Positions 48,828-59,120 of a stretch of DNA of 64,000 nucleotides are shown here, in pieces. Every line of letters starts with the position of its first letter. The stretch's first letter is position 1. Position numbers and translations under genes: made by a program. This DNA comes from Pseudomonadota bacterium (GTDB taxonomy: Bacteria > Pseudomonadota > Alphaproteobacteria > Rhizobiales > MH13). Below the pieces are notes generated by a model. That model searched no databases. It was not told the origin of the DNA and saw nothing but the letters and a program-made list of their open reading frames with translations. The stretch covers positions 62,001 to 126,000 of the forward strand of contig JBCCPK010000006.1 in the NCBI GenBank assembly GCA_039024915.1, written 5' to 3'.

Positions 48828-49627
48828 GATCCGGTATCAGCCAGATCACCGCCAAGATGGATTTCCTCGCGCGCGATCGCGAGTTCGACCATGGTTCGCC
48901 ACAAAGTTTCGGTGAGGTCGGGATCAAAACCGATCGCAAGCGCTTGCTTCCGCGCATTGCTAACAACCTGCTCAACCCGCGGCGTCACCCTGGCAGGAAT
49001 GGCCGTTCCTTCCTTCACCTCAGCCGCCCGATCAATGAAGGCAAATCGCTCCGCGATAAGGGAGACGAGCATAGGATCAAGCATATCTATGCCAGCGCGG
49101 ACACCGGCCATATCAGCTGCGGTGGGCGCATGGGGCCTTGATAGCTGCTTGCCGAGCAACGCACGCGGGTAGCGCACGCCGACGAGGCTTTCCGCGTCGT
49201 GCTCTTCGATGGACAAAAGCGCGTAGCCTTGCGCGCGATAAAACCTAAGGGCGTGCTGGTTCTCGTGGTGGCAAGTCAGCCAGGTACATGTTTGGCCTGC
49301 CTGCCGCGCTGCACTTTCCCCTGCAGCCATCAAAGATGCGCCGATGCCCATTCCTTGATGGTCGGGCCGAACCCACACATCGGTTATCTCGCCGCGGGAA
49401 ACCTCCACAGAAAGCAACCCAGCGGTCTCGCCGTTGCGTTCGATGAGTATGGTGCTGTCGAGTTGTTCAGGCACAAAACGCTCAAAAGCTCCGCGCATCT
49501 CGTGCTGACGATCACGGAACTCGGGCAGATGAGCAATGGACGAAAGGCATGCAGCAAGCGCCACGTCGATGAGAACATCGACATCGTCCTCCCGAGCCTT
49601 CCTGATCGTGACAGGGTCGAATCTCAT
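48824..49627 (-). CDS. GNAT acetyltransferase-chorismate mutase fusion
   Basis: A 267-residue two-domain protein. Residues 5-158 form a GNAT acetyltransferase with the acetyl-CoA loop VRPDHQGMGIG (86-96) and the family's HENQHALRFYRAQGY ending. Residues 175-258 match an AroQ-type chorismate mutase: VRAGIDMLDPMLVSLIAERFAFIDRAAEVK (in parts), ARVTPRVEQVV and a final helix. The mutase converts chorismate to prephenate for Phe/Tyr synthesis. The ATG at 49627 lies four bases after the gatA stop and follows GGTGAG; a longer reading overlaps gatA. Confidence 0.85.
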   Translation of the reverse strand: MRFDPVTIRKAREDDVDVLIDVALAACLSSIAHLPEFRDRQHEMRGAFERFVPEQLDSTILIERNGETAGLLSVEVSRGEITDVWVRPDHQGMGIGASLMAAGESAARQAGQTCTWLTCHHENQHALRFYRAQGYALLSIEEHDAESLVGVRYPRALLGKQLSRPHAPTAADMAGVRAGIDMLDPMLVSLIAERFAFIDRAAEVKEGTAIPARVTPRVEQVVSNARKQALAIGFDPDLTETLWRTMVELAIAREEIHLGGDLADTGS

Positions 49628-49631
49628 CCAC

Positions 49632-51110
49632 TCACCACCATTTGGACGGCGAGAAATGGCCAGCCTGCTTTTCAATGACGTCTGCGAGGGTGAAAAGCGT
49701 CTCCTCGTCGAAAGGACGACCGATAAGCTGCAGGCCCAGCGGCAAACCTTCGCCAGAAAGGCCTGCGGGGACGGAGATGCCCGGTAAGCCGGCCATGTTC
49801 ACTGTCACAGTGAAAATATCATTGAGGTACATTTCTATTGGCGAGGCCGTCGACATGGCGTCAACGCCGAAAGCGGCAGATGGCGTCGTCGGTGTCAGGA
49901 TCGCATCGACACCATCGGCATAAACCGTCTCGAAATCCTGCTTGATCAGTGTGCGGACGCGTTGTGCCTTCTTGTAGTAGGCATCGTAATAGCCTGCAGA
50001 CAAGACATAGGTGCCGATCAGGATGCGCCTTTGCACCTCATCACCAAACCCTTCGCCCCTGGAGTTTTCGTACATGGAGATAACATCGGTCGCGCCGGCG
50101 CGTTTTCCATAGCGGACCCCATCATAACGGGCCAGATTCGACGACGCTTCGGCAGGTGCGACAATGTAGTATGCGGGCAACGCATACTTCGTGTGCGGGA
50201 GGCTTATGTCTTTGATAGTCGCGCCTGCATCTTTCAGCCAACCAATGCCGGTCTGCCAGAGCGCTTCGATTTCCGCCGGCATTCCATCCATCCGGTACTC
50301 TTTGGGGATGCCGATCGTCATGCCTGCGATGGTTTTACCGAGCGCCGCTTCGTAATCCGGCACCTCACGATCCACGCTTGTCGTGTCCTTGTGGTCGACC
50401 GAGGCCATCGACCGCAGCATGATCGCTGAATCACGCACATCCCGGGTGATGGGTCCGGCCTGATCAAGGGATGACGCAAACGCGACAACACCCCAGCGGG
50501 AGCATCGGCCGTAGGTAGGTTTGATGCCGACGGTCCCGGTGAACGCGGCCGGCTGGCGGATCGACCCGCCTGTGTCTGTCGCAGTCGCAGCTGCGCATAA
50601 CCACCCGGCAACCGCAGCGGCTGACCCGCCCGATGAACCACCGGGGACCAGATCAGCGTTCGACGTCTGCGAGCGCCAAGGATTGACAACCGGTCCGTAG
50701 ACCGACGTCTCATTGGATGAGCCCATGGCAAACTCATCCATGTTGAGCTTGCCCAGCATAACCGCGCCGTCGTCCCACAGATTCTGCGTGACGGTGGATT
50801 CATACGGCGGCTTGAAACTGTCCAGAATGCCGCTCGCTGCCTGCGTATGCGCTCCCTTGGTCGCAAAGAGATCCTTGATACCCAAGGGGATGCCCTCAAG
50901 CGAACCAGTGTCGCCTCTGGAAAGACGCTCATCCGAGGCGGCAGCCATTTCAAGAGCACGATCCGCCGTAACGGCGACATAGGCATTCATGCGCCCGTTC
51001 GCCTGCTCTATCGCGTCCAGATAGGCCTGCGTGATCTCCTTCGAAGAAAACTGTTTCGCCTTCAGTGCACTACGCGCTTCAGCAAGAGTGAGGTTGGTTA
51101 GGTCGGTCAT
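49632..51110 (-). CDS. gatA: Asp/Glu-tRNA amidotransferase subunit A
   Basis: The glutaminase/amidase subunit of GatCAB. The 492-residue amidase-signature protein has the catalytic Lys79 in [10 protein letters not shown] and the Gly/Ser-rich signature [12 protein letters not shown] with the cis-Ser and nucleophile Ser. [12 protein letters not shown] and the C-terminal [15 protein letters not shown] follow. gatC lies 90 bases upstream on the same strand and the acetyltransferase-mutase fusion starts four bases downstream. Confidence 0.96.
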   Translation of the reverse strand: MTDLTNLTLAEARSALKAKQFSSKEITQAYLDAIEQANGRMNAYVAVTADRALEMAAASDERLSRGDTGSLEGIPLGIKDLFATKGAHTQAASGILDSFKPPYESTVTQNLWDDGAVMLGKLNMDEFAMGSSNETSVYGPVVNPWRSQTSNADLVPGGSSGGSAAAVAGWLCAAATATDTGGSIRQPAAFTGTVGIKPTYGRCSRWGVVAFASSLDQAGPITRDVRDSAIMLRSMASVDHKDTTSVDREVPDYEAALGKTIAGMTIGIPKEYRMDGMPAEIEALWQTGIGWLKDAGATIKDISLPHTKYALPAYYIVAPAEASSNLARYDGVRYGKRAGATDVISMYENSRGEGFGDEVQRRILIGTYVLSAGYYDAYYKKAQRVRTLIKQDFETVYADGVDAILTPTTPSAAFGVDAMSTASPIEMYLNDIFTVTVNMAGLPGISVPAGLSGEGLPLGLQLIGRPFDEETLFTLADVIEKQAGHFSPSKWW

Positions 51111-51200
51111 GCAGTCTTTTATCGCCGTAACTGGGAGTGGCCCTCTTCGGCCGGGATGCAGGTCTGGTGTCGCGTTTAGATGCAGGCTGCGCGCTCTGCT

Positions 51201-51488
51201 CTATTCCACAACCTTGGGAACCATGAAGAACCCATCTTCGCTTGATGGGGCGTTTGCAACGACATCATCAGCCTTGTTACCATCGGTGATCGCGTCGGCG
51301 CGCAAACGCATCGTTGTTTCAACGACCGAGGTCATCGGTTCAACGCCCTCGGTATCGACCTCATCGAGTTGTTCGACGAAAGCGAGTATCGTGTTCAATT
51401 GCTCGCGCATCGGCTCAACACGCTCTTCGGGAAGCCGAATGCGAGCCAGGTTAGCAATCCGGTGGACGGTATCGGAATCGACGCTCAA
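51201..51488 (-). CDS. gatC: Asp/Glu-tRNA amidotransferase subunit C
   Basis: The small subunit that stabilises GatA. The 95-residue product (about the family's usual size) starts at a [22 protein letters not shown], with AGGA upstream. Longer readings to 51686 run through the divergent amn promoter and are rejected. Central [21 protein letters not shown] and the C-terminal FFMVPKVVE are diagnostic. It is the first gene of the gat operon and is divergent from amn. Confidence 0.93.
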   Translation of the reverse strand: MSVDSDTVHRIANLARIRLPEERVEPMREQLNTILAFVEQLDEVDTEGVEPMTSVVETTMRLRADAITDGNKADDVVANAPSSEDGFFMVPKVVE

Positions 51489-51656
51489 GGTTGATATCCT
51501 ATTGTGGGTGGCCAAGCGGGCGGTTGTGACGCCCCTTCGATTGCGGTGATAGCGCGGCCTTGGTGGCGCTTCAATGGCTTCAACGCACACCTGAACGATG
51601 ATATATGCTCGGCACGCGGGGTATTTTCCTTCCGACTCGAAAGGCTTCACGCTCTC

Positions 51657-53153
51657 ATGGCGATAGCACATGCAGATCCTTCGCACTCAACGCTGACCAC
51701 CAACGATGCGCGCGAAGCAGTCGACGCGCTAGACGAGATTTACAAGGACGAAACAGCGCGTCTTCGTGACGCTTTTTATGCCCATATGGAGGCTGGCAGC
51801 GGTTCAACGCAAAAGGCGCATGGCGGCAAAGTTCGCGGTTTTTACCCGTTTATACGGGTCGCGACCCAAACCTATGCCGATGTCGATTCCCGTTTGGCGT
51901 ATGGGCACGTCACAAGGCCGGGCACCCACGAAACCACGATCACGCAACCGGGACTTTACCGGAACTATTTGCTTGAACAGATCGGCGCGCTGATCGCCAA
52001 TCACGAAATGCCGGTTGAGGTCGGGCTATCATCAACGCCGATTCCCATCCACTTTGCGTTCCCTGATGGTATGGTCTTAAGCGGGGATGGGACCGTCGAA
52101 GACGACCGTCCCCTGCGAGACTATTTCGATGTGCCCGATCTTGGCATCACGGACGACGCGATCGTCAATGGGGTAGCACCGTCGTTATCAATGGAGCCCT
52201 ACCCGCTATCGCTGTTTACCGCGCCGCGCATCGATTATTCGCTCTATCGTCTCAAGCACTACACCGCGACGCCGCCGGACGCATTCCAAAACTTTGTTCT
52301 TTACACGAACTATCAATTCTATATCGATGAATTCATTGAATTTTCGAAAAACGAACTATCGAAACCAGATAGCGTCTACAGCCACTTCGTCGAACCAGGT
52401 GGTAAAACCACATTTCACGTGCGGTTGAACAAACAGGCGGAAGGGACCGCCGCGGCGCGTGTGCCGCAAATGCCCGCCTACCACTTGTGTACGGCCAATC
52501 AGGGCGGCGTCTCGATTGTCAATATTGGGGTTGGTCCCTCGAACGCTAAGACCATCACCGACCATGTGGCCGTTTTGCGCTCGCACGCATGGTTGATGCT
52601 TGGGCACTGCGCCGGACTGCGCAATTCGCAACGGTTGGGAGATTACGTTCTGGCGCACGGGTATGTGCGCGAAGACCACGTTCTGGATGCCGACTTGCCA
52701 CCCTGGGTTCCTATTCCCCCGCTCGCGGAAGTGCAGGTTGCGCTTGAGCAGGCTGTTGCGGAAATCACCAACTTGTCGGGTTATGATCTCAAGCGAATTA
52801 TGCGGACTGGTACGGTCGCGACGATTGACAATCGGAATTGGGAACTTCGCGACTTCTCAGAGCCCGTCGAGCGGTTCTCGCAGTCTCGCGCCGTGGCGCT
52901 GGATATGGAATCGGCAACGATCGCCGCGAATGGGTTCCGGTTTCGTGTACCCTATGGGACGCTTTTGTGCGTCTCCGACAAGCCGCTTCACGGCGAACTG
53001 AAACTACCGGGCATGGCGAGCGCGTTTTATAAGACGCAGGTCAATCAGCACCTTCAGATCGGCATTCGCGCCATGGAGCTTTTGCGCGCGATGCCCAATG
53101 AACGCTTGCACTCGCGCAAGCTGCGCAGTTTTTCCGAATCGGCATTCCAGTAG
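51657..53153 (+). CDS. amn: AMP nucleosidase
   Basis: Hydrolyses AMP to adenine and ribose 5-phosphate. The 498-residue protein has the N-terminal regulatory domain ([23 protein letters not shown], in parts) and the C-terminal phosphorylase-like domain ([47 protein letters not shown]). Glu and Asp for catalysis lie in DMES and VSDKP. The ATG at 51657 is chosen over an upstream start at 51504, which would fall in the shared promoter region with gatC. Confidence 0.93.
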   Translation: MAIAHADPSHSTLTTNDAREAVDALDEIYKDETARLRDAFYAHMEAGSGSTQKAHGGKVRGFYPFIRVATQTYADVDSRLAYGHVTRPGTHETTITQPGLYRNYLLEQIGALIANHEMPVEVGLSSTPIPIHFAFPDGMVLSGDGTVEDDRPLRDYFDVPDLGITDDAIVNGVAPSLSMEPYPLSLFTAPRIDYSLYRLKHYTATPPDAFQNFVLYTNYQFYIDEFIEFSKNELSKPDSVYSHFVEPGGKTTFHVRLNKQAEGTAAARVPQMPAYHLCTANQGGVSIVNIGVGPSNAKTITDHVAVLRSHAWLMLGHCAGLRNSQRLGDYVLAHGYVREDHVLDADLPPWVPIPPLAEVQVALEQAVAEITNLSGYDLKRIMRTGTVATIDNRNWELRDFSEPVERFSQSRAVALDMESATIAANGFRFRVPYGTLLCVSDKPLHGELKLPGMASAFYKTQVNQHLQIGIRAMELLRAMPNERLHSRKLRSFSESAFQ

Positions 53154-53159
53154 CTTATA

Positions 53160-53642
53160 ATGGGACCACCTGCTTGGCTCACCGACCCTCGGGCTTTCCA
53201 GCAGGCGGTCGGCACCAAAGGGCCGCTGCTGGGACTTGACCCCGGCACGAGGACAATCGGAGTGGCAATCAGCGATGTCGATTGGACGCTAGCATCGGCT
53301 CTGGAGACCATCAGGCGCACAAAACTAGTCCAAGATGCGCACACGCTGGCCTCGATCATTGATCGAGAAGGCGTTTGCGGCCTTGTGATCGGTTTGCCCC
53401 TCAACATGGATGGAAGTTCCGGCCCTCGCGCTCAGTCCGTTCGTGGCTTTCGCAGGTCGCTGTCCGAGCATATCGCGCTCCCGATGCTGTTATGGGATGA
53501 GCGGCTATCCTCGGCGTCCGCGGGTGACAAACTGCGTGAAGGTGGCGCGTCGAGGCAGGCCCGTGAACGTCTGCTCGACGCTGCCGCCGCAGCCGAGATT
53601 CTTACTGATGCTATGCGTGCGCTGCGTGCCCTCAATCGGTAA
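53160..53642 (+). CDS. ruvX: RuvX (YqgF) family putative Holliday junction resolvase / rRNA-processing nuclease
   Basis: A 160-residue RNase H-like protein, essential in several bacteria and linked to 16S rRNA maturation or to Holliday junction resolution. Acidic active-site residues appear as Asp27 in LGLDPGTRTIGVA, the Glu in WDERLSS and the Asp in LLDAAAAAEIL. VIGLPLNMDGS is the conserved central motif. It begins six bases after amn and has no obvious ribosome-binding site. Confidence 0.93.
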   Translation: MGPPAWLTDPRAFQQAVGTKGPLLGLDPGTRTIGVAISDVDWTLASALETIRRTKLVQDAHTLASIIDREGVCGLVIGLPLNMDGSSGPRAQSVRGFRRSLSEHIALPMLLWDERLSSASAGDKLREGGASRQARERLLDAAAAAEILTDAMRALRALNR

Positions 53643-53753
53643 GGCTGGCTGAACCTTTCAGTAAGCAATCCGCTTTACGATCTGCATGTTGCGGTTGCGC
53701 GCGTATTGCCACCGCCCAGATCGATCTAGTTTTGCGTACGGAAAGAATACACC

Positions 53754-55901
53754 ATGAGCGGTTTGTCGTTGGCCGAAATGCGTCGAATAGGGACGCAGCG
53801 CAACCAGGAAGCTCAGACCCGATCAACGAAATCCGGCGGCTTTCTTAAGTCGATACGGCGACCAAAGCAGCCGATGGGTGCGCCGGCTCAGGCCACCCAG
53901 GCAACCGTTGAGCGCACACGCGCCACCGCTGAGGAGACGACTGCTTCCGCTGTACTCGTCGATCGAGCCGAAGTAGTGCCACTGCCCCAGCCGGACCCGC
54001 CTGCTGAAGTAGAGGCACCTGCGGTCTCTCCGACAGTGACTGCGGTTCAGCCGACTGTCGATATCTCCGCCGACGACGCAGCGAAACTTCTACCTTCCAG
54101 TCTGTTACGCCATACCTTGGTGGGCGGCTTGGCGGCGGGCATTGCGGGGGTTGCAGGCACGGGAAGTCTTGTCGGCTTGTCTGCGGGCCTCGTTCTCGGC
54201 GGTCTTGGTGGACGGCTCATCGGCCAGAACGCCCAGTCCTTAAGTGTCGCGAGCGTCAAACATGTGCAGCTCGGACCAAAGGCCATGCCGCGCATGCGCG
54301 AAGAGATGCTTGAGATCGCAAGCAAGCTTGGCCAGGAGAAGGCCCGCCTGACGCTTTCCATCACCGACAATGCTGCCGTGCACATTGCGTCCATCAGCGG
54401 CGGAAAGGGAATGATCAAAGCGTCCATCGGTATCGGCCTTTTGCGGCTGATGTCTCAATCGCAAATCGTAGCGCTGTTCGCCCAAAACTTCACGGCCGCA
54501 CGTTACGACGAGCAAACGGGCGGGTTAGACATATCGTTCGACACCGCTTCGAAACTTACCACGCTTGCCAACAATCTCGAAAAACGCCCCGCGCTGGTCC
54601 AACTCAACCGACCGGCAAATCTTTATGCAGCAAGCGCTTCCGCCCACCAATGGTACCAGACCGAGGCGCTCCATCGCGCCAAGGAGAGTGACAAGCTCGC
54701 CACCATATCAATCGCCCGCGAAAGTCTCGCTGATGCGCTTTTGACCAACGCGCTGATTGCCGTGACGCTCCTTGAAGCCATGAAATCTGGTCAGTCTTTC
54801 GACCAATGGCTTGCCGGCGTGTCACAACGATGGAGCAGCCAGACACGGGACAGCGCCCTGCGCTACCTCAGCCAACATCAGATGCCTGACGTTCAAGCGC
54901 ACAATGCGGGTATTCCAATTGATGTGTTCAACCGCATCTCCGCACTCGGCGCTAATTGCCCGATCCCATCTCTGCCAGCCCCGCAGGCAGCCTGGGGTGA
55001 GCTCGAGCCTAAGGTCCAAAAGGCCGTTCAAAAACGCTTGCTTGGCAAGGGATCGGTTCTTGCAACGCAGGGCGGTCCGCTGACCCCTCCGCCGCTTGCG
55101 CCTTCCGACCAGGAATATGTCAATGAGCCGGCAAGCGTTGAACAATCGTCAGCGGCGCCAACAGTTGGCAAATCACGTAAGGGCGGCCTCCTCTCCTCGA
55201 TCCTGAAACCCCGTTCGACCAAGGCACACTCAGCCGAAGGTGTTCTGCAGGCCCACGCTCCACTCTACGAAGCCGATGAGCTCTTCAAAGAGGATACTGT
55301 AACGGGCATCGAGGCTTACAAGACGCTTTTTGATGCAAACCCGCGTTGGGCGTTGGCTCGCTTGCGCCTGGGTGAGGCGCTCGTTGAAAGCGGCTATGCC
55401 GAGGGCGTTGAGCATCTCATGGCAAGTGCGGAGACCTTGCCAAGTGCTCTGCCCACAATTCTTGAGACGCTCAGTGGTTCGTTGGCGATGGTCAGCCCGT
55501 TGGAAGAAGAGCCCCTGCGTCTCGCAATCGAAAAACTGCAACCGCTTTCCATCGGAATTGCTCAGGAGCGGGCGGGAATTGACCTCGATCGTTTGCAACC
55601 GCCGGCGATGGATGAGGCGGATCAGCTGACCCTCATGAACTTATTCGATAACGCTGCAGGACTTGCAGAGGCTTGGGTGTTCTCGCTGCCCGTGGCGTCG
55701 ATGCCGAATGTGCCGCACCATGCCATTTTGGGTCTGGCACCCCAGTTGGACGAGGAGAGCATGGAGAAGCTGTCAACCTACCTGGTTGAGCACGCTGCGG
55801 TCCACGGTACGGTGGTGGTTCACCTTGAGACCGACCGGCCAACCGGTGCGTTGGAAGACGTCTTCGCGTCACAATCGAGCGTTTGGGTTGCACCGCGTTG
55901 A
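53754..55901 (+). CDS. Large protein of unknown function, possibly a degenerate M48-like peptidase
   Basis: A 715-residue protein with no confident family. The N-terminus (1-115) is basic, then Pro/Thr/Ala-rich and probably disordered. A Gly/Ala-rich hydrophobic segment (about 121-157) could span the membrane. Residues 195-360 resemble the order of an M48 metallopeptidase: a beta-strand pair, GIGLLRLMSQSQIVALFA, then an E-S-D helix (311-313) and RESLADALLTNALIAV. The HExxH site instead reads Gln244-Asn-Phe-Thr-Ala248. A TPR-like stretch (about 510-555) and a folded C-terminal region follow. It stands between ruvX and pyrB, with GGAAAG before its ATG. Confidence 0.75.
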   Translation: MSGLSLAEMRRIGTQRNQEAQTRSTKSGGFLKSIRRPKQPMGAPAQATQATVERTRATAEETTASAVLVDRAEVVPLPQPDPPAEVEAPAVSPTVTAVQPTVDISADDAAKLLPSSLLRHTLVGGLAAGIAGVAGTGSLVGLSAGLVLGGLGGRLIGQNAQSLSVASVKHVQLGPKAMPRMREEMLEIASKLGQEKARLTLSITDNAAVHIASISGGKGMIKASIGIGLLRLMSQSQIVALFAQNFTAARYDEQTGGLDISFDTASKLTTLANNLEKRPALVQLNRPANLYAASASAHQWYQTEALHRAKESDKLATISIARESLADALLTNALIAVTLLEAMKSGQSFDQWLAGVSQRWSSQTRDSALRYLSQHQMPDVQAHNAGIPIDVFNRISALGANCPIPSLPAPQAAWGELEPKVQKAVQKRLLGKGSVLATQGGPLTPPPLAPSDQEYVNEPASVEQSSAAPTVGKSRKGGLLSSILKPRSTKAHSAEGVLQAHAPLYEADELFKEDTVTGIEAYKTLFDANPRWALARLRLGEALVESGYAEGVEHLMASAETLPSALPTILETLSGSLAMVSPLEEEPLRLAIEKLQPLSIGIAQERAGIDLDRLQPPAMDEADQLTLMNLFDNAAGLAEAWVFSLPVASMPNVPHHAILGLAPQLDEESMEKLSTYLVEHAAVHGTVVVHLETDRPTGALEDVFASQSSVWVAPR

Positions 55902-55999
55902 AACCAAACGCGCCCCGCCCAAACTAGCTTTGTAAAAACGCTACCAGATGCAATTGGGCGCTTGTTTAAAGGCGTACCCAGGGTTTAAGACCCACTTTT

Positions 56000-57034
56000 A
56001 TGACATCCGTACCTTCGCCCGGTTCGGTCGTGGCCAGCGCCCCGGCGGAACCCCTTGCGCCTGCAGATGGTCCGCGCTTTGCGCACAGGCATCTGTTGGG
56101 AATCGACGGACTGAAGCCCTGGGACATTCAGGCCCTTCTTGATCTGTCCGAAGAAGCAATAGCCGTCAGCCGGCGGGTCGAGAAAAAAAGTCTGAAGCTG
56201 CGCGGGCGCACACAGATCAATCTGTTTTTTGAAGCCTCAACGCGCACGCAATCGTCCTTTGAACTCGCCGGCAAGCGGCTCGGTGCCGACGTTATGAACA
56301 TGTCGGTTGCATCATCTTCGGTGAAAAAGGGCGAAACACTCGTCGACACAGCGGCAACGCTCAACGCCATGCGGCCCGACATTATTGTGGTGCGCCACCA
56401 TGCTGCAGGCGCCGTGGCGCTTCTGGCACGGAAGGTTGGTTGCTCGGTGATCAATGCCGGCGACGGGGCTCATGAACACCCCACCCAAGCGTTGTTGGAT
56501 GCCCTTACAATCAGGCGCCACAAGGGAAAGCTGGAAGGGCTCACAGTGGCCATTTGCGGCGACATCAAGCATTCCCGCGTTGCACGCTCGAACCTGCTGT
56601 TGTTGCACGCAATGGGCGCTACGGTTCGCTTTTGCGGGCCTTCCACGCTGCTGCCCGCCGACGCGGAGCGCCTGGGTGCCGAGGTAACGACCTCAATGCG
56701 CAAAGCACTTGAGGGCGCGGACGTCGTGATGATGCTGCGGTTGCAGCGCGAACGTATGAACGCCGCGCTGGTACCCTCAACGCGCGAGTATTTTCGCTAT
56801 TACGGTCTTGATCAAGATAAGCTGACGCTCGCAAAGGACGATGCCTTGGTGATGCACCCCGGTCCTATGAACCGCGGTGTAGAGATTGATCCGGAGATTG
56901 CCGAAAGCTCGCAGAGCGTCATCAACGAGCAGGTTGAGATGGGCGTGGCCGTGCGCATGGCGGTACTTGATGCACTTGCGCATCATCTGCCCAATGGCGA
57001 TGCCCAGAGCAACGAACGTGGCTTTGACGATTGA
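56000..57034 (+). CDS. pyrB: Aspartate carbamoyltransferase catalytic subunit
   Basis: Second step of pyrimidine synthesis, carbamoyl phosphate plus aspartate. The 344-residue enzyme carries the carbamoyl phosphate motif STRT (80-83) in [36 protein letters not shown] and HPGPMNRG. About 30 residues precede the usual start and are Pro/Ala-rich. Its TGA overlaps the ATG of the dihydroorotase-like gene by one base, and the two probably form a complex. Confidence 0.95.
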   Translation: MTSVPSPGSVVASAPAEPLAPADGPRFAHRHLLGIDGLKPWDIQALLDLSEEAIAVSRRVEKKSLKLRGRTQINLFFEASTRTQSSFELAGKRLGADVMNMSVASSSVKKGETLVDTAATLNAMRPDIIVVRHHAAGAVALLARKVGCSVINAGDGAHEHPTQALLDALTIRRHKGKLEGLTVAICGDIKHSRVARSNLLLLHAMGATVRFCGPSTLLPADAERLGAEVTTSMRKALEGADVVMMLRLQRERMNAALVPSTREYFRYYGLDQDKLTLAKDDALVMHPGPMNRGVEIDPEIAESSQSVINEQVEMGVAVRMAVLDALAHHLPNGDAQSNERGFDD

Positions 57035-58368
57035 TGGAACAATCAAGCGCACGCCAACCGGTAAAAATCACCAATGTGCGGGTGATCGATCCGTCTCGAG
57101 ACCTCGATGCGCACGGCGCGATCCTTATCCTGGATGGAAGGATAATCGCGGCGGGGCCTGACGCCCTTACCATGGGCACACCCGATGGCTGCCTTGTGCT
57201 TGATGGAGACGGGGCGGTAGCCGCGCCGGGCCTTGTCGACATGCAAGCGCGAACCGGAGAGCCGGGCGCCGAGCACCTCGAAACCTTGGCGTCTGCTAGC
57301 CAAGCTGCAGCCGCAGGTGGCGTCACTTCCCTGGGCCTGCTGCCGGACACGGACCCCGTGATTGATGATGCTGCGCTTGTCGATTTCGTGATGCGGCGCG
57401 CGCGCGATACAGCGATCGTCAACATTCACCCGATCGCTGCGCTTACCAAAGGGCTCGCTGGAGCTGAAATGGCGGAGCTCGGTCTTTTGCAAGAGGCTGG
57501 CGCGGTGGCTTTTTCGAACGGCCGGACTGCGGTCGCTGATGCCTCGATTTTTCGCCACGCTTTGACCTATGCGCGCGACTTTGAGGCTCTGGTCATCCAC
57601 CACGTCGAAGATGCCCACCTGCGGGGCGATGGCGTTATGCACGAGGGAGAACGCGCAACACGCTATGGATTGCCGGGTATTCCCGAGGAAGCCGAGCTTG
57701 TGATGCTGGACCGCGACATCCGCTTGGCCCGGCTCACCGGCGGCCACTACCATGCGGCACAGATCTCCTGCGCAACAAGTGTTGATACTGTTCGCCGAGC
57801 CAAGGCTTCCGGTGTTTCGATGACTGCAGGTGTTTCAATCAATCACCTCTCTCTCAACGAGCTCGACATCGGAATGTGGAGGACCTTCCTCAAACTGTCC
57901 CCGCCGCTACGCACCGAAGATGATCGCTTGGCGCTGATTGAAGGCGTGGCAGACGGAACCATCGACGTCATCGTCTCGAACCATGATCCGCAAGACGTCG
58001 AACGCAAGCGACACCCCTTCGCTGAGGCACATGATGGTGCGGTCGGTGTCGAAACGTTGCTGCCCGCGGCCTTAAGGCTGGTTCATAACGGGTACCTCAC
58101 ATTGCCTGACCTTTTGACCAAGCTGTCGACGGCACCGGCGCGAATACTGGGCATTGACGCGGGCACGCTGAAGCCAGGTGCTCCAGCCGACGTCATCGTG
58201 TTTGACCCCGATGAGCCCTGGGTTCTCGATCGCAAGAGTCTTCTGTCGCGCTCCAAGAACTCGCCGTTCGAGGAGGCGAGATTCTCCGGCCGTATCAAGG
58301 CAACCTTCGTGGGCGGTCGCCTTGTCGCGCGATACACCATGGATGGCGCGGCGGAGATCGTCGCCTAG
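57034..58368 (+). CDS. pyrX: Dihydroorotase-like protein lacking the HxH metal motif (PyrX type)
   Basis: A 444-residue amidohydrolase-fold protein. In active class I dihydroorotases the first metal motif reads DMHVHLREPG; here it is DMQARTGEPG, with both His replaced (Gln71 and Arg73), and the later DHAPH-type site reads SNHDPQ. Such non-catalytic forms paired with PyrB are known in pseudomonads and alphaproteobacteria and serve to stabilise the carbamoyltransferase. A catalytic dihydroorotase is then needed from elsewhere in the genome. The ATG overlaps the pyrB stop; a TTG one codon earlier is possible. Confidence 0.85.
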   Translation: MEQSSARQPVKITNVRVIDPSRDLDAHGAILILDGRIIAAGPDALTMGTPDGCLVLDGDGAVAAPGLVDMQARTGEPGAEHLETLASASQAAAAGGVTSLGLLPDTDPVIDDAALVDFVMRRARDTAIVNIHPIAALTKGLAGAEMAELGLLQEAGAVAFSNGRTAVADASIFRHALTYARDFEALVIHHVEDAHLRGDGVMHEGERATRYGLPGIPEEAELVMLDRDIRLARLTGGHYHAAQISCATSVDTVRRAKASGVSMTAGVSINHLSLNELDIGMWRTFLKLSPPLRTEDDRLALIEGVADGTIDVIVSNHDPQDVERKRHPFAEAHDGAVGVETLLPAALRLVHNGYLTLPDLLTKLSTAPARILGIDAGTLKPGAPADVIVFDPDEPWVLDRKSLLSRSKNSPFEEARFSGRIKATFVGGRLVARYTMDGAAEIVA

Positions 58369-58447
58369 CGTGCAGCCGGAACAAAGCCATGCTACTGAAC
58401 ATAGGCTGCCGAGCCGATTGCGCATGCCTGTTTGAAGACCGACCCTC

Positions 58448-59092
58448 ATGCCCGATCCCATCAACCTTGTCGCGTCCTTGCCCTACTACGGGGCGGCCTT
58501 CCTCTTGAGCTATTTGCTTGGATCCATTCCCTTTGGGCTCATTTTAGGAAAACTCGCTGGACTGGGTGATGTCCGGACGATCGGCTCAGGCAATATCGGA
58601 GCGACAAACGTCTTGCGCACCGGGCGGAAGGACGTTGCAGCCGCCACGCTCCTTCTTGACGCTGCAAAAGGCACGGCCGCGGTCTTGCTCGCCGCTCAGT
58701 TCGGCCCCGCGACCGCTGCGATTGCTGGCATCGGCGCCCTCGTTGGTCACTGCTTCCCGGTCTGGCTACGCTTTAAGGGTGGCAAGGGGGTCGCAACCTT
58801 TCTCGGCGTTCTCATTGGGCTTAGCTGGCCGCACGCAGCGCTTTTTGCGGTTATCTGGATCGGAATGGCGGTCACGCTTCGCTATTCATCGCTTGCTGCG
58901 CTTACCGCTGGTCTCGTCGTCGTTCTGGGCGCGTTCTTTCTATCGGGCACTCCTTTGGGCTCGATCGCGCTTGGCGAGGTTTTCCTTGTGATGGTCGTGC
59001 TTATTTTCTGGAAGCATCGAGAGAACATTCGCCGGCTGCTGACAGGCGAAGAGAGCCGGATTGGCGGCTCGAAGACCGGCAGCAAACCTTGA
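58448..59092 (+). CDS. plsY: Glycerol-3-phosphate acyltransferase PlsY
   Basis: An inner-membrane enzyme that moves an acyl group from acyl-phosphate to glycerol 3-phosphate, starting phospholipid synthesis. The 214-residue protein has five to six hydrophobic helices and the three conserved motifs: [31 protein letters not shown] and [18 protein letters not shown]. It ends in a charged tail after [12 protein letters not shown]. dprA follows 28 bases later. Confidence 0.95.
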   Translation: MPDPINLVASLPYYGAAFLLSYLLGSIPFGLILGKLAGLGDVRTIGSGNIGATNVLRTGRKDVAAATLLLDAAKGTAAVLLAAQFGPATAAIAGIGALVGHCFPVWLRFKGGKGVATFLGVLIGLSWPHAALFAVIWIGMAVTLRYSSLAALTAGLVVVLGAFFLSGTPLGSIALGEVFLVMVVLIFWKHRENIRRLLTGEESRIGGSKTGSKP

Positions 59093-59120
59093 ACGCGCTG
59101 TGTTGGCCGGGGGCACTGTG

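Noticed and set aside
51504-51686. Long N-terminal extensions of both gatC and amn, which would overlap each other head to head
   Set aside because: Family lengths and N-termini place gatC at a TTG (51488) and amn at an ATG (51657), leaving about 170 bases for two divergent promoters.
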